Both the position numbers and the translations under genes were made by a program. A stretch of 64,000 nt of DNA from Aerobium sp039839275 (lineage in GTDB: Bacteria; Pseudomonadota; Alphaproteobacteria; Rhizobiales; Rhizobiaceae). The notes beneath the pieces were generated by a model. It saw only the letters and a list, made by a program, of their open reading frames with translations, did no database searches and was not told where the DNA came from. Shown here piece after piece: positions 16,899 to 26,069 of this stretch. Positions within the stretch are counted from its first letter, which is position 1. The number at the start of each line of letters is the position of its first letter. The stretch lies in the NCBI RefSeq assembly GCF_039839275.1, contig NZ_JBDOQP010000001.1, positions 558,001 through 622,000 of the forward strand, written 5' to 3'.

Positions 16899-18206
16899 TC
16901 AGGCAGCGCGGTGTGTCGGCTTGGGCTTCGACTTTGATGCGAGCACCTTGTCGATGCGCCGGCCGTCCAGGTCGACGACTTCGAACCGCCATCCGAGCGC
17001 CTCGACATATTCGCCCACCTCGGGCAAGCGATGCATGTGCGACAGGATGAAGCCCGCCAGCGTCTCGTAATCGCGCTTTTCCGGCAAGACGACGCCAAGA
17101 ATGTCGGCCATCTCGTCCGTCGGCACATATCCTGCCAGCAACCAAGATCCATCCTCGCGTTGCACGGCTGCCGGGTCGTCGACGTCGGCATCGGATTTGA
17201 ACACGCCGACGATCGTCTCGAGGATGTCGGCCGGTGTCACCACGCCTTCGAAGTCGCCGTATTCGTCATGGACCAGCGCCATGGGAATGTCGGCTTCCTT
17301 AAGTGTTGCCAGCACGTCCAGCGCGTCGGCGTTGTCATGAACGATGGGGGCAGAACGGACATGGGTCTCGACGTCGAAAGCCTGGCGTTCGAGCAGCGCT
17401 GCCAGTGCTTCCCGCGTGCGGATCACGCCCACGACCTGGTCGACGCTGCCATTGCCGGCTGGCAGCACGGAATGGGTGGTCTCCATCAGCCGCTTGCGCA
17501 TGTTGGCCCTCGACTCCGAGACGTCGATCCAGTCGACGTCGGTGCGCGGTGTCATGATCGCCCTGACACTCCGGTCTGCCAGTCGCATGACGCCGGCGAT
17601 CATCTTGCGCTCGTCGCTCTCGACCACACCGTGGCTTTCGGCCTCGGCGATGAGGCTGGTGATCTCCTCATCGGTAACTTTGGTGTCGTTGCCGCCACCC
17701 TGCCCGAGCAATTTGAGGACGATCTTGCCGGAAACATCGAGCAGCCAGACCAGCGGCGCGGCAATGATCGACAGCCACCGCATGAGCGGGGCAACGCGAC
17801 AGGCCACCCCCTCGGGGTTGCGCAGCGCGATCTGCTTCGGCACCAGCTCACCGATGATGAGGGAGCCATAGGTGATCGCCGCGACTACCGAGCCGACGCC
17901 GAGGGGGTCAGCGATCGATTCGGGAACGCCATTGGCAATGAGCCAGGCGTTGAGCCGCAGGCCGAGGGTTGCGCCGGAGAATGCGCCTGACAGCACGCCA
18001 ACGAGCGTGATGCCGATCTGGACGGTCGACAGGAACCGCCCCGGGTCGGCGGCGAGTTTCATTGCCGTGGCGGCGCCTGCGACATTGCGGTCTGCCATGG
18101 CGCTGAGACGCGAGGGTCGGGAAGAAACGACTGCAAGTTCAGACATGGCCAGCACGCCGTTGATGCAGATCAACAGAATGACGGTGACGATTTCAATCGT
18201 GAGCAT
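16899..18206 (-). CDS. Hemolysin/CorC-family CBS-domain membrane protein
   Basis: A 435-residue CNNM/TlyC-type protein. The N-terminal DUF21 membrane domain has four hydrophobic segments (about residues 1-150), then two CBS domains (about 210-330; MTPRTDVDWIDV starts the first) and a C-terminal CorC_HlyC transporter-associated domain. The family is linked to Mg2+/Co2+ efflux rather than to haemolysis. The ATG at 18206 is chosen so that the first helix begins MLTIEIVTVILL; a longer frame start at 18227 has no better ribosome site. Single gene. Confidence 0.88.
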   Translation of the reverse strand: MLTIEIVTVILLICINGVLAMSELAVVSSRPSRLSAMADRNVAGAATAMKLAADPGRFLSTVQIGITLVGVLSGAFSGATLGLRLNAWLIANGVPESIADPLGVGSVVAAITYGSLIIGELVPKQIALRNPEGVACRVAPLMRWLSIIAAPLVWLLDVSGKIVLKLLGQGGGNDTKVTDEEITSLIAEAESHGVVESDERKMIAGVMRLADRSVRAIMTPRTDVDWIDVSESRANMRKRLMETTHSVLPAGNGSVDQVVGVIRTREALAALLERQAFDVETHVRSAPIVHDNADALDVLATLKEADIPMALVHDEYGDFEGVVTPADILETIVGVFKSDADVDDPAAVQREDGSWLLAGYVPTDEMADILGVVLPEKRDYETLAGFILSHMHRLPEVGEYVEALGWRFEVVDLDGRRIDKVLASKSKPKPTHRAA

Positions 18207-18270
18207 GGGGATGCAATAGCATCGCATTTGCCGTCATGCGACGGAAAAAACGGTCCGCCCGCATTGCGGT

Positions 18271-19107
18271 TTAGCGGCAGGCGACATACCCGTTGCGACG
18301 GTTCTTGATGTCGAAATGAAAGTGGTCGGCGTGGGCGGCGTTGTAGCCCGGACCGAGAACGGTGCTGAAATACTCGCATCCGCCTGCCCGGACATTGTTG
18401 AGCAGGCCGCGCTCGCGGAAACTGAACCAGCCGGGCTTGCGAACGTCGATGTCCTTGCCGTTGCGCAGTTCGATGCGCATCACGTCGAGCGCGTTGCCTT
18501 TGGAATGTTCCGATGCGACGGACGTGCCTGCGATCCTGCGGCACGAATAGCTCGACCCTTGATGGATGGTCTTGACGCCGGAGAGATAGCGCCAGCGCGC
18601 GGCAGGTGTCAGTTCGTCGCTCGCCCAACTGGCGAACGCCAGCGCCATGTCGCAGGTCAGCGTCGCAGCCGGTTTCATCGCGACGTTGCCCGACAGACCG
18701 GAAACCTGGACCGGATGGTCGATCCGGCAGGAACCGCCATCGTTGATTGGCGTCAGGTCGCGAAACGTGACGCCGAGACGCTGCAACTGGCGCCGGCATT
18801 CGACTTCGCTCGAAGGCAGGACATTCTGCGGTTCGGCCAGTGGCCGCGAGATTTGCGGGTAGGCAGCCATCAACGCGTCAGGCGGCGCCAGCCGTGCAAG
18901 GCCGCGCTGTGGCTGGGGTGCCATGGCCGGAGCCACGGACGCCGTCTGGAAGCCGACGTCGACCTTCGGCACCAGCACGTCGGTGACGGAACAGGAGGTG
19001 AAGGCGAGCGCGGCGATGGCGGCCGATGCCGCGGTGAGCGCGACGCGCGCCGGCCAAGCGGCAACAGCATCAGGCTTCGCTGCCCCTTTACGCAATACTT
19101 TGGGCAT
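18271..19107 (-). CDS. Extensin-family lipoprotein with M15/LAS-like motif
   Basis: A 278-residue exported protein with the extensin-like C-terminal domain. An N-terminal hydrophobic segment ends in a lipobox-like TSC (about residues 36-39). The C-terminal domain contains SEHSKGNALDV and AHADHFHFD, i.e. the H-x6-D and HxxHFH zinc pattern of LAS/M15 D-Ala-D-Ala peptidases, plus several Cys likely to form disulphides. It probably acts on cell-wall peptides, an inference from the motif. A paralogue lies 75 bases upstream in the same direction. Confidence 0.85.
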   Translation of the reverse strand: MPKVLRKGAAKPDAVAAWPARVALTAASAAIAALAFTSCSVTDVLVPKVDVGFQTASVAPAMAPQPQRGLARLAPPDALMAAYPQISRPLAEPQNVLPSSEVECRRQLQRLGVTFRDLTPINDGGSCRIDHPVQVSGLSGNVAMKPAATLTCDMALAFASWASDELTPAARWRYLSGVKTIHQGSSYSCRRIAGTSVASEHSKGNALDVMRIELRNGKDIDVRKPGWFSFRERGLLNNVRAGGCEYFSTVLGPGYNAAHADHFHFDIKNRRNGYVACR

Positions 19108-19181
19108 GTCGATTTCCGTTTGGCGGTCTGGCCGACACGGTAAACGCGAAGGGTAAACAAAATCTCAGCGGGAGGTGGAGG

Positions 19182-19910
19182 CTACCGGCACCAGGTGCCG
19201 CCGTTGCGTCGCTCGGCCATGTCGAAGTGGAAATGGTCGGCATGGTCGGCATCCGTGCCCGGGCCGAGCACGGTCTTGAACGGGCCGCAGGCGGCTTTCC
19301 GCAGCTCCGCCATCAGCCTTGCCCTGCGGGGCTCCGACCGGCGGTAGTGCCGCACGGCGATCGTGGTTCCGTCCGTCAGTTCGACGCTGCCCCAGTCGAG
19401 CGCGTTGGCGAAGGCGTGTTCGGACAATGTGCTGGTGCCGGCGCGCGGCCGGCAGACATAGGCCGAAACCTGATTGACGGCGGCAATGCCCTCTTCGAAT
19501 ACTTCGCGGGCCAGCGGCTCGGCGTGGTCGGTGACGAAGTCTGCCGTCGCCTCGGCCATCGCGCAGGTCATGACGGCCTCGGGACGGAGGTCGACGTCTC
19601 CCGGCAGCCGTGTGACTGTGAGGGGCCAAGGTGCGGAGCATCCTGACGCATCGGATAGCGGCTCGTGTTCCTTGAAGACCGTTCCGGTGGCAAGCAGTCT
19701 TCGCCTGCACGCGGCTTCTTCTGCCGGCATCTTTTCGGCCGTGGACTGCAGCACAGTCTGGTCAGGAGCCTTGGTAGCCGGGGCGTCGGGGCGGGACGAG
19801 GGGATTTCGATTTCCTCTGGCAAGGTCTGCGATTGTTCTGATTCCTGGGCCAGCAGGGCGGCGGGCAGGACCAGAAGCAAAAATGCGTAAAGGAGTGCGT
19901 ATCTGTTCAC
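19182..19910 (-). CDS. Extensin-family secreted protein (paralogue)
   Basis: A 242-residue protein with a cleavable signal peptide (about residues 1-22, ending ALLAQE). Its C-terminal extensin-like domain has SEHAFANALDW and DHADHFHFD, the same metal-site pattern as its neighbour at 18271-19107, with similar Cys placements (CRPRAGTSTLS, CGPFKTVLGPG). Gene order and sequence suggest tandem duplication followed by divergence in the N-terminal part: lipoprotein in one copy, secreted in the other. Likely periplasmic peptidoglycan peptidase; unproven. Confidence 0.85.
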   Translation of the reverse strand: MNRYALLYAFLLLVLPAALLAQESEQSQTLPEEIEIPSSRPDAPATKAPDQTVLQSTAEKMPAEEAACRRRLLATGTVFKEHEPLSDASGCSAPWPLTVTRLPGDVDLRPEAVMTCAMAEATADFVTDHAEPLAREVFEEGIAAVNQVSAYVCRPRAGTSTLSEHAFANALDWGSVELTDGTTIAVRHYRRSEPRRARLMAELRKAACGPFKTVLGPGTDADHADHFHFDMAERRNGGTWCR

Positions 19911-19949
19911 GTCAGGGAATATGGTGCGCGGCTTGAAGGCGGCAACATT

Positions 19950-20378
19950 TCACGCGCCAATCGCTTCGAGACCTTCCTCGAGCCAGTCGCCCAGCATCGG
20001 CAGTCCGAGCAGATATTTGGAAGCGCGGCGTCCGTGTCCACGTTGCCGGGCCTCGCTGACCGCGTCGTCCCATTCGGCGGTATCGAAATCGCCGCGCCCT
20101 ACCCAGGCGATGGCGATGAGTTCCGCGGCTTCGTCGACGTTGAGGTCGTTGATCAGCGCGCGCAGTTCGCGCTCGGTGAGATCTTCCGATTCTTCTTCTG
20201 CCAGGCCGTCATGGTGATGCGCATCGCGCGACTGATCGTCGAGTTCGATCTCGTGTTCCCCGCCGGCCTCATAGTCGTGGTTGAGGGCGGCGCTGATCGC
20301 CTTTGCCTTGAGCACGAACAGACGAACGGTTTCGGGATCGATGGTCAGATCCCATTCCTTTTCGACGGGCTTCTGCAC
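19950..20378 (-). CDS. DUF3775 domain protein
   Basis: A 142-residue acidic protein of the DUF3775 family. The start is a GTG at 20378 with GGAGG five bases upstream; an ATG further out in the frame gives implausible N-terminal residues. Recognisable parts are WDLTIDPETVRLFVLKAKAIS at the N-terminus, a His/Asp-rich linker, and LRALINDLNVDEAAELIAIAWVGRGDFD, the family core, then HGRRASKYLLGLPMLGDWLEEGL. It is cytosolic and uncharacterised. It is divergent from a DUF486 membrane protein gene. Confidence 0.8.
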   Translation of the reverse strand: MQKPVEKEWDLTIDPETVRLFVLKAKAISAALNHDYEAGGEHEIELDDQSRDAHHHDGLAEEESEDLTERELRALINDLNVDEAAELIAIAWVGRGDFDTAEWDDAVSEARQRGHGRRASKYLLGLPMLGDWLEEGLEAIGA

Positions 20379-20482
20379 AGTTTCCTCCACGCAACGAGGC
20401 TCATCATAGCGGAATTTGCGTGATTTTGGCGAGGTGGATGTGCGATCGAGCGAAGTCCCTGATTTCTTCGCGAGTGATTCTG

Positions 20483-20830
20483 ATGTGGTTGCTGTCGCCC
20501 AAGGTGCTGCCGATCCTGCTGCTCGTGGCATCCAACGTCTTCATGACCTTTGCCTGGTACGGACATCTCAAGTTCAAGTCGGCCCCGCTTTATGCAGTCG
20601 TGATGATAAGCTGGACGATCGCACTGGCGGAATACTGGCTGGCGGTGCCGGCCAACCGGATCGGCCATGCGGTCTATTCCGCGGCCGAACTCAAGACCAT
20701 CCAGGAAGTGATCACGCTCGCCGTGTTCGTCGTCTTTTCGGTCTTCTACCTCCGTGAAGCGATCACCTGGAACCACGTGGCGGGCTTCGTGTTGATTGCG
20801 GCGGGTGCGGCGCTGATCTTTCGGGCCTGA
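20483..20830 (+). CDS. DUF486/DMT-family small membrane protein
   Basis: A 115-residue membrane protein of the DUF486 (DMT-superfamily) group, with four hydrophobic segments: LPILLLVASNVFMTFAWYGHLK, LYAVVMISWTIALAEYWLAVPANR, LKTIQEVITLAVFVVFSVFYLRE and HVAGFVLIAAGAALIFRA. The core WYGHLKFKSAPLYAVVMISWTIALAEYW is characteristic. Members probably dimerise like small multidrug-resistance proteins. The ATG at 20483 starts directly before the first helix; no strong ribosome site was found. Substrate unknown. Confidence 0.83.
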   Translation: MWLLSPKVLPILLLVASNVFMTFAWYGHLKFKSAPLYAVVMISWTIALAEYWLAVPANRIGHAVYSAAELKTIQEVITLAVFVVFSVFYLREAITWNHVAGFVLIAAGAALIFRA

Positions 20831-21027
20831 ACTGCACCAGATCGACCGAACCTGCAGTTCCAGGAAGCGTGACGCCAAGATTCTTCGTGAAAATTGGACT
20901 GGAATTGCTATATTTAGACGGACAAACGTTGGACGGTTCGCTGGCCGAGGCTACCGGACCGTCTTCTTTTTGTGTCTCGCAATGCTGCGCGGGGGCAAAA
21001 AACGAAAGGACAGAAAGGTCGATTGAC

Positions 21028-21501
21028 ATGAACAAGGTCCCGATGACGGTCCGGGGTTTCGAAACGCTGAAGGAAGAGTTGCGCTGGCGCCAGCAGGAAG
21101 AGCGTCCGCGCATCATCGAGGCGATCTCGGAAGCGCGTGCGCATGGCGACCTGTCGGAAAACGCCGAGTACCATGCCGCCAAGGAATCGCAGAGCCTGAA
21201 CGAAGGCCGCGTCAACGAGCTCGAGGACTTTATCGCGCGGGCAGACGTGATCGATGTATCGAAGCTGTCGGGCGAAAAGATCAAGTTCGGCGCCACCGTC
21301 GTTCTCGTCGATGACGATACCGAGGAAGAAAAGACCTACCAGATCGTCGGCGACCAGGAAGCAGACGTGAAGGCCGGCCGCATCTCCATCTCCTCGCCGA
21401 TCGCGCGGGCTCTGATCGGCAAGGAAGTCGGCGACGAGATCGAGGTCAACGCACCCGGCGGCGCGCGCGGCTACGAGATCGTCGAACTGCGCTGGGTCTG
21501 A
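21028..21501 (+). CDS. greA: Transcription elongation factor GreA
   Basis: A 157-residue GreA. The N-terminal coiled-coil domain (residues 1-75) has the catalytic acidic tip at DLSENAEYHAAK, where Asp and Glu coordinate Mg2+ for RNA cleavage in the backtracked polymerase. The C-terminal FKBP-like domain includes the SISSPIARALIGKEVGDE motif. The ATG at 21028 is the family start. It is followed 20 bases later by a glycosyltransferase gene, which may be read through from the greA promoter. Confidence 0.95.
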   Translation: MNKVPMTVRGFETLKEELRWRQQEERPRIIEAISEARAHGDLSENAEYHAAKESQSLNEGRVNELEDFIARADVIDVSKLSGEKIKFGATVVLVDDDTEEEKTYQIVGDQEADVKAGRISISSPIARALIGKEVGDEIEVNAPGGARGYEIVELRWV

Positions 21502-21521
21502 ACGCGGACCCGGCCCCGCGC

Positions 21522-22475
21522 GTGGAAACCGTCACCGGCTACGTCTTCGAGCCCGGAGATCTGCGCGCGGGGGAGCGCCCGCCGGGCGTGAGCGCCTTCA
21601 TGCGCATCCGCAACGGCGCGGATTTCCTCGAAGCGACTATCCGCACCCATATCGATGCGTTCGACGAGATCGTGGCCGTGCACAACCAGTGCACAGATGC
21701 GACGCCCGACATCCTTGCCCGCCTCGCGCAGGAATACGGGCCAAAGCTGCGCGTCTTTCACTATCTCGATCGCGTCCATCCGCCGGGCAGCGCTGCCCAT
21801 GCGGCGGAGCCCGCCAATTCGCCCCACAGCCTGGTGAACTACTACAATTTCGCGCTGTCGCGTACGCGCTACGCCTATGCGACCAAGCTCGACGACGACC
21901 ATCTGGCGATCACCGAACTGTTGCGTGGCCTGTGCGATAGTCTTCGCACCATGCCCGCTGGCAGCGATGGGGTCATGCACTGCTTTTCCGGGCTGAATCT
22001 TGCTCGCGACACGGCCGGGACGCTGGTCACCCCTGCAACTTCCACGATCTCTGGCACGGGGGACATCGGCTTCTTCCAGGTCTCGCCGGACACCTGGTTC
22101 CGCCATGACAGGCGCTACGAGCGCTTTCATCGCGGAGGCTTGAAGCGGGAGTTTTCCGGCTTCCTCTACTGGCACCTGAAATACCTCAAGCAAGGCGAGG
22201 GGTTCGCCAATTACGAACTCGAGAGCAATCCGGATGGCCGGTACTGGCGTCAGCTCGGGCGATTGCGCGCTTCGCCCATGCTTAGCCTGCCGCAGCTTCG
22301 CGCCACGATGCGGCCGACGTTCAAGGACCGCGTGTTGGCGGCGGTGAGCGAGAAGCGGCGGGTTGTCGCCGATGCCCGCGCCTCAGTTCCGCTCCGTTTC
22401 CCGCAGGGCAGTTTCGAACAGGCGCTCGACGCGACCAGTCCCGGATGGCGCACTTGGTTAGACGTCCTGGGCTGA
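21522..22475 (+). CDS. Glycosyltransferase family 2-like protein
   Basis: A 317-residue GT-A-like protein. FMRIRNGADFLEATIRTHIDAFDEIVAVHNQCTDAT (about residues 26-61) is the nucleotide-sugar binding region and LDDDH (about 123-127) is a DXD-type metal motif. The C-terminal half contains FSGFLYWHLKYLKQGEG. The start is taken as the GTG at 21522, 20 bases after greA. Its stop is 4 bases from the convergent FkbM-type methyltransferase stop. Both are glycan-related families; the acceptor is unknown. Confidence 0.75.
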   Translation: METVTGYVFEPGDLRAGERPPGVSAFMRIRNGADFLEATIRTHIDAFDEIVAVHNQCTDATPDILARLAQEYGPKLRVFHYLDRVHPPGSAAHAAEPANSPHSLVNYYNFALSRTRYAYATKLDDDHLAITELLRGLCDSLRTMPAGSDGVMHCFSGLNLARDTAGTLVTPATSTISGTGDIGFFQVSPDTWFRHDRRYERFHRGGLKREFSGFLYWHLKYLKQGEGFANYELESNPDGRYWRQLGRLRASPMLSLPQLRATMRPTFKDRVLAAVSEKRRVVADARASVPLRFPQGSFEQALDATSPGWRTWLDVLG

Positions 22476-22479
22476 TCGG

Positions 22480-23202
22480 CTAGTCGCGCCGGTACAGCCG
22501 GTGGCGCAGGCGCGAGAAGGCGCCGCGCAGCGGGCGTTCCAGATGGTATTTGCGGAAGAGTTGCAGTCGTCCGTAGAGTGACACGGGGAAATCCGTCGCG
22601 GCGGGCACATACCAGCCGTTTGCACCGCTGCGGCGCACGACCTTGTATCCGTTTGCGGTCATGTAGTCGTGAATCCGAAGGTCGCGCACGCGATCCTCGA
22701 TGAGGATGAAAGCGGGGCGGTAGCGTTCCACGGAAAAGCCGTCGAGAACCTGCAGTTCGTAGCCTTCGACGTCCAGCGAGAGAAAATCGATCCTGTCGAT
22801 TCCATGCTTTTCAAGAAGAGAGTCCAGCGTCATGACCCGCACGGCGCGGACTTCCTGCTCCGATACACGGTGGTTGATGAATTCGTCGGCAAGGGTGCTG
22901 GCGACCCCGGCCACCTTGAAGTTCATCAGTGTGTCGTGCTTGTCGCGCGGTCCGCAGGCGACCTCTTCGACATGGGCCTTGCGGACACGTCGCAGGTCTG
23001 CCGCGTGTTCGCGCAGCGGTTCGACGAGAAGACCATGCCAGCCATTCTGTTCCAGCCGCAGGGTCTGCGAACCGTCTTCGGGATCGTTGGCGCCGACTTC
23101 GACGAATATCCCGGCCGGCGTGCGGGCCAGAAACTCGAAAACCAGATCGCCTTCCTGAGCATGGCGATAGATCGCCGGCTGGAGCAAGTCTTTGGCAGCC
23201 AT
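22480..23202 (-). CDS. FkbM-family methyltransferase
   Basis: A 240-residue SAM-dependent methyltransferase. The SAM motif I (VEVGAND) is at residues 34-40, with LVEPL and the later LSLDVEGYELQVL typical of FkbM proteins. These often methylate sugars or polyketides. The ATG at 23202 is used with GGGGGG shortly upstream. The gene is convergent to the GT2-like gene. The C-terminus is Arg-rich (FSRLRHRLYRRD). Substrate unknown. Confidence 0.85.
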   Translation of the reverse strand: MAAKDLLQPAIYRHAQEGDLVFEFLARTPAGIFVEVGANDPEDGSQTLRLEQNGWHGLLVEPLREHAADLRRVRKAHVEEVACGPRDKHDTLMNFKVAGVASTLADEFINHRVSEQEVRAVRVMTLDSLLEKHGIDRIDFLSLDVEGYELQVLDGFSVERYRPAFILIEDRVRDLRIHDYMTANGYKVVRRSGANGWYVPAATDFPVSLYGRLQLFRKYHLERPLRGAFSRLRHRLYRRD

Positions 23203-23291
23203 GATCCCCCCAAGGCCCATCACCCGATTACGTTCGCCTTGATAGAGCAGATGCACGTCGCCGGCCAGAGTGCGTTGCGCGGCGGCGCATC

Positions 23292-23762
23292 TCAGATGGC
23301 GATGAGACCTTCATCCTTGACCTGGCGGATCGTCAATGCCGTGCGCACCGTGTCGACATTTCGTGTCGATGTCAGTTCCTCGATCACGAAGGTCTGGAAG
23401 GTCGACAGGTCGCTCGCGACGCAGTGAAGGATGAAATCGGATTCGCCGGAGACCATCCAAGAGCGGCGGACAATCGTCCAGTTGCGCGTCTGTTCGGCGA
23501 ACGCCTTGAGTTCGGCATCTGACTGATGGTGGAGGCCGATCAGGCAGAACGCGACGACGTCGAGCCCGAGTTCGCGTGCATTGAGAAGTGCGCGGTAGCC
23601 ACGGATGATGCCGGCGTCCTCGAGCCGCTTGACCCGGCGCAGGCATGGCGGAGCCGAAATGCCGACGCGGCGCGAAAGTTCGACATTCGTCATCCGCCCG
23701 TCGTCCTGAAGTTCCTTTAGAATTTTCCAGTCTATGGCGTCGAGGTCGGCCTTCAGCGTCAT
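23292..23762 (-). CDS. Lrp/AsnC-family transcriptional regulator
   Basis: A 156-residue Lrp/AsnC regulator. The N-terminal helix-turn-helix (LDAIDWKILKELQDDGRMTNVELSRRVGISAPPCLRRVKRLEDAGIIRGY) covers residues 7-56 and the RAM ligand-binding domain follows, with the family Asp in SGESDFILH. The ATG at 23762 is the family start; a longer frame extends upstream without homology. It is divergent from trxB, whose promoter shares the 270-base gap. Confidence 0.92.
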   Translation of the reverse strand: MTLKADLDAIDWKILKELQDDGRMTNVELSRRVGISAPPCLRRVKRLEDAGIIRGYRALLNARELGLDVVAFCLIGLHHQSDAELKAFAEQTRNWTIVRRSWMVSGESDFILHCVASDLSTFQTFVIEELTSTRNVDTVRTALTIRQVKDEGLIAI

Positions 23763-24032
23763 GTCTTTGGTTCCGGGGGCGGGCGCTAGAATCTCTGATC
23801 TTTGGCGCGCGACGCTACCGGATATTCGACGGCCATCCAAAGCATTTCGGGCAGCGGGGTCGGGATTGCTCGCGACTCTTCGCGATGGAGCAGACTTCTC
23901 CCCAGCCTTTGCGCACCGCAGCAATTCGTCGCCTTGCAACCGCCATGTCACAACACCTAAATTGAGCGCGATATATTCTTACAGTTTCAGGCGATGCGCC
24001 GCTGCGCGTCCCGACAGTCGAAAGGCAGGACC

Positions 24033-25007
24033 ATGACCGCGAGACACGCGCCCGTCATCATCATCGGTTCGGGGCCCGCGGGCTATACCGCGGCCATCTA
24101 CGCGGCCCGTGCGATGCTTGAGCCGGTGCTGATTTCGGGGCTCGAGCAGGGTGGCCAGCTTACCATCACGACAGACGTCGAAAACTATCCAGGCTTTGCG
24201 GAACCCATCCAGGGACCGTGGCTGATGGAGCAGATGCGCGCCCAGGCCGAGCATGTCGGCACCGAGATCCTCACGGACCTGGTGACAAGGGTGGACATCG
24301 ATGTCAGGCCATTCCGGATCAAGACCGATTCAGGCGCTGAATTTACCTGCGATGCGCTGATCGTGGCGACCGGTGCGCAGGCGAAGTGGCTCGGCCTGCC
24401 GAGCGAGGAGACCTTCATGGGCTTCGGCGTGTCGGCCTGCGCCACTTGCGACGGCTTCTTCTATCGAGGGAAGGATGTGGTGGTGGTCGGCGGCGGCAAC
24501 ACCGCCGTCGAGGAAGCGCTGTACCTTTCCAACCTGGCGAACAGCGTCACGGTGGTGCATCGACGCGACGAGTTTCGCGCCGAACGCATTCTCCAGGAGC
24601 GTCTCTTCAAGAAGGAAAATGTGAAGGTGCTGTGGGACCACGCGGTTGACGAGATTGTGGGCGACATACGCAAGGCACCGCTTCCGCCATCCGTGACCGG
24701 TCTCAAGCTGCGCAACACGAACACCGGAGAGATCACCGAAATGTCGACCCATGGGCTGTTCGTGGCCATCGGCCACGCTCCGGCCGTCGACCTTTTCGCG
24801 GGAAAGCTGAAGCAGAAGCCGAACGGCTATCTCTGGACGGCTCCCGATTCAACGGCCACGGACGTGCCCGGCGTGTTTGCCGCAGGCGACGTCACCGACG
24901 ACATCTATCGACAAGCGGTTACTGCCGCAGGCATGGGTTGCATGGCAGCGCTGGAAGCGGAGCGCTACATCGCCGAAATGGACGCACACAGGGAAGCGGC
25001 TGAATAG
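24033..25007 (+). CDS. trxB: Thioredoxin reductase
   Basis: A 324-residue NADPH-dependent thioredoxin reductase of the low-molecular-weight type. The FAD motif GSGPAGYTAAIYAARA is at residues 12-27, the redox pair Cys136-Cys139 is in CATCDGFF, and the NADPH motif VGGGNTAVEEALYL follows. The C-terminal GVFAAGDVTD motif binds FAD. It reduces thioredoxin in the cytosol. It is followed at 32 bases by the LysR gene, which in Sinorhizobium is LsrB, a redox-related regulator. Confidence 0.96.
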   Translation: MTARHAPVIIIGSGPAGYTAAIYAARAMLEPVLISGLEQGGQLTITTDVENYPGFAEPIQGPWLMEQMRAQAEHVGTEILTDLVTRVDIDVRPFRIKTDSGAEFTCDALIVATGAQAKWLGLPSEETFMGFGVSACATCDGFFYRGKDVVVVGGGNTAVEEALYLSNLANSVTVVHRRDEFRAERILQERLFKKENVKVLWDHAVDEIVGDIRKAPLPPSVTGLKLRNTNTGEITEMSTHGLFVAIGHAPAVDLFAGKLKQKPNGYLWTAPDSTATDVPGVFAAGDVTDDIYRQAVTAAGMGCMAALEAERYIAEMDAHREAAE

Positions 25008-25039
25008 TCGCGATCTGCTGGCTGAGGGGAACGGGTCCG

Positions 25040-25936
25040 ATGGCTCTCGATTGGGACAAGCTGCGCGTATTCCACGCCGCTGCGGAGGCAGGCTCTTTCA
25101 CGCACGCCGCCGAGACCTTGCGCCTGTCGCAGTCCGCCATATCCCGGCAGGTCAGCGCGCTGGAGCAGGATGTCGGCGTGCCCCTGTTTCACCGGCATGC
25201 GCGCGGCCTGGTGCTGACGGAGCAGGGAGAGACGCTCTACCACACGGCACATGAGGTGCTGATGAAGCTGGAGAGCGTCAAGGCGCGCCTGACGGAGGCC
25301 AAGGACAGGCCGTCCGGACCACTGCGTGTCACCACGACCGTCGGGCTCGGCTCTGGCTGGCTGACGGAGCGTGTGCAGGAGTTCCTCGATCTCTATCCCG
25401 AGATCCAGTTGCAGTTGCTGCTCGCCAACGAGGAACTCGACCTGACAATGCGCCAGGCGGATTGCGCGATCCGGCTTCGCCAGCCGCAACAGCCGGACCT
25501 CATCCAGCGCAGGCTGTTCACGGTGCATTTCCACCTTTATGCTTCCCCGTCCTACGTGAACAAGCATGGCAAGCCGCGCATTATCGACGAACTCGACCAG
25601 CACAGGATCGTCAGTTTCGGCGAGCCGGTGCCGTCGCATCTGGCCGACATGAACTGGTTGGAGACAGCCGGCCGGCCGGAGGGATCGAAACGCTCTGCCT
25701 CGCTGCAGATCAACAACATCATGTCGATCAAGGTCGCCGTCCAAAAGGGCGCGGGCATCGCCATGCTGCCGGACTACATGGTGGAAAAGGATTCGGGGCT
25801 CGTCCAACTCATGCCCGAGACCGAAGTGCCGTCGTTCGACACCTATTTCTGCTATCCCGACGCGATGAAGAGCCAGGTCAAGCTGCACGTCTTCCGGGAT
25901 TTCCTGATCGCGAAGGCGCGAAGCTGGTCATACTGA
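25040..25936 (+). CDS. lsrB: LysR-family regulator LsrB/VtlR-like
   Basis: A 298-residue LysR regulator whose sequence closely follows LsrB of Sinorhizobium as I recall it, and its orthologue VtlR of Brucella/Agrobacterium. The HTH (FTHAAETLRLSQSAISRQVSALEQDVGVPLFHRHARG) is at about 20-56. The effector domain has Cys142 (DCAIRLRQPQ) and Cys271 (YFCYP), candidate redox sensors. trxB upstream and an AbcR-like sRNA downstream both fit this identity: VtlR activates abcR in Brucella and Agrobacterium. Confidence 0.85.
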   Translation: MALDWDKLRVFHAAAEAGSFTHAAETLRLSQSAISRQVSALEQDVGVPLFHRHARGLVLTEQGETLYHTAHEVLMKLESVKARLTEAKDRPSGPLRVTTTVGLGSGWLTERVQEFLDLYPEIQLQLLLANEELDLTMRQADCAIRLRQPQQPDLIQRRLFTVHFHLYASPSYVNKHGKPRIIDELDQHRIVSFGEPVPSHLADMNWLETAGRPEGSKRSASLQINNIMSIKVAVQKGAGIAMLPDYMVEKDSGLVQLMPETEVPSFDTYFCYPDAMKSQVKLHVFRDFLIAKARSWSY

Positions 25937-26035
25937 CATGCGCATTTTTTGTGCGGTGCACACGCCCTGCATAGTCAAAGTGCACCCTCTTTGAGCCATG
26001 CAACGCTCGCATAGGTGCAATGCAAAATACCTTGC

Positions 26036-26064
26036 TTGCTATTTGAGCAGATAGAGCCCATATC
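26036..26064 (+). promoter_or_regulatory. Predicted promoter of AbcR-like sRNA
   Basis: TTGCTA (26036-26041) is 17 bases from CATATC (26059-26064), giving a start near 26071. Upstream, GTGCAC occurs twice (25956-25961 and 25980-25985) and GTGCA again at 26015; these could serve the LysR-type activator but have no proven link. Confidence 0.4.
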
Positions 26065-26069
26065 CTAAT

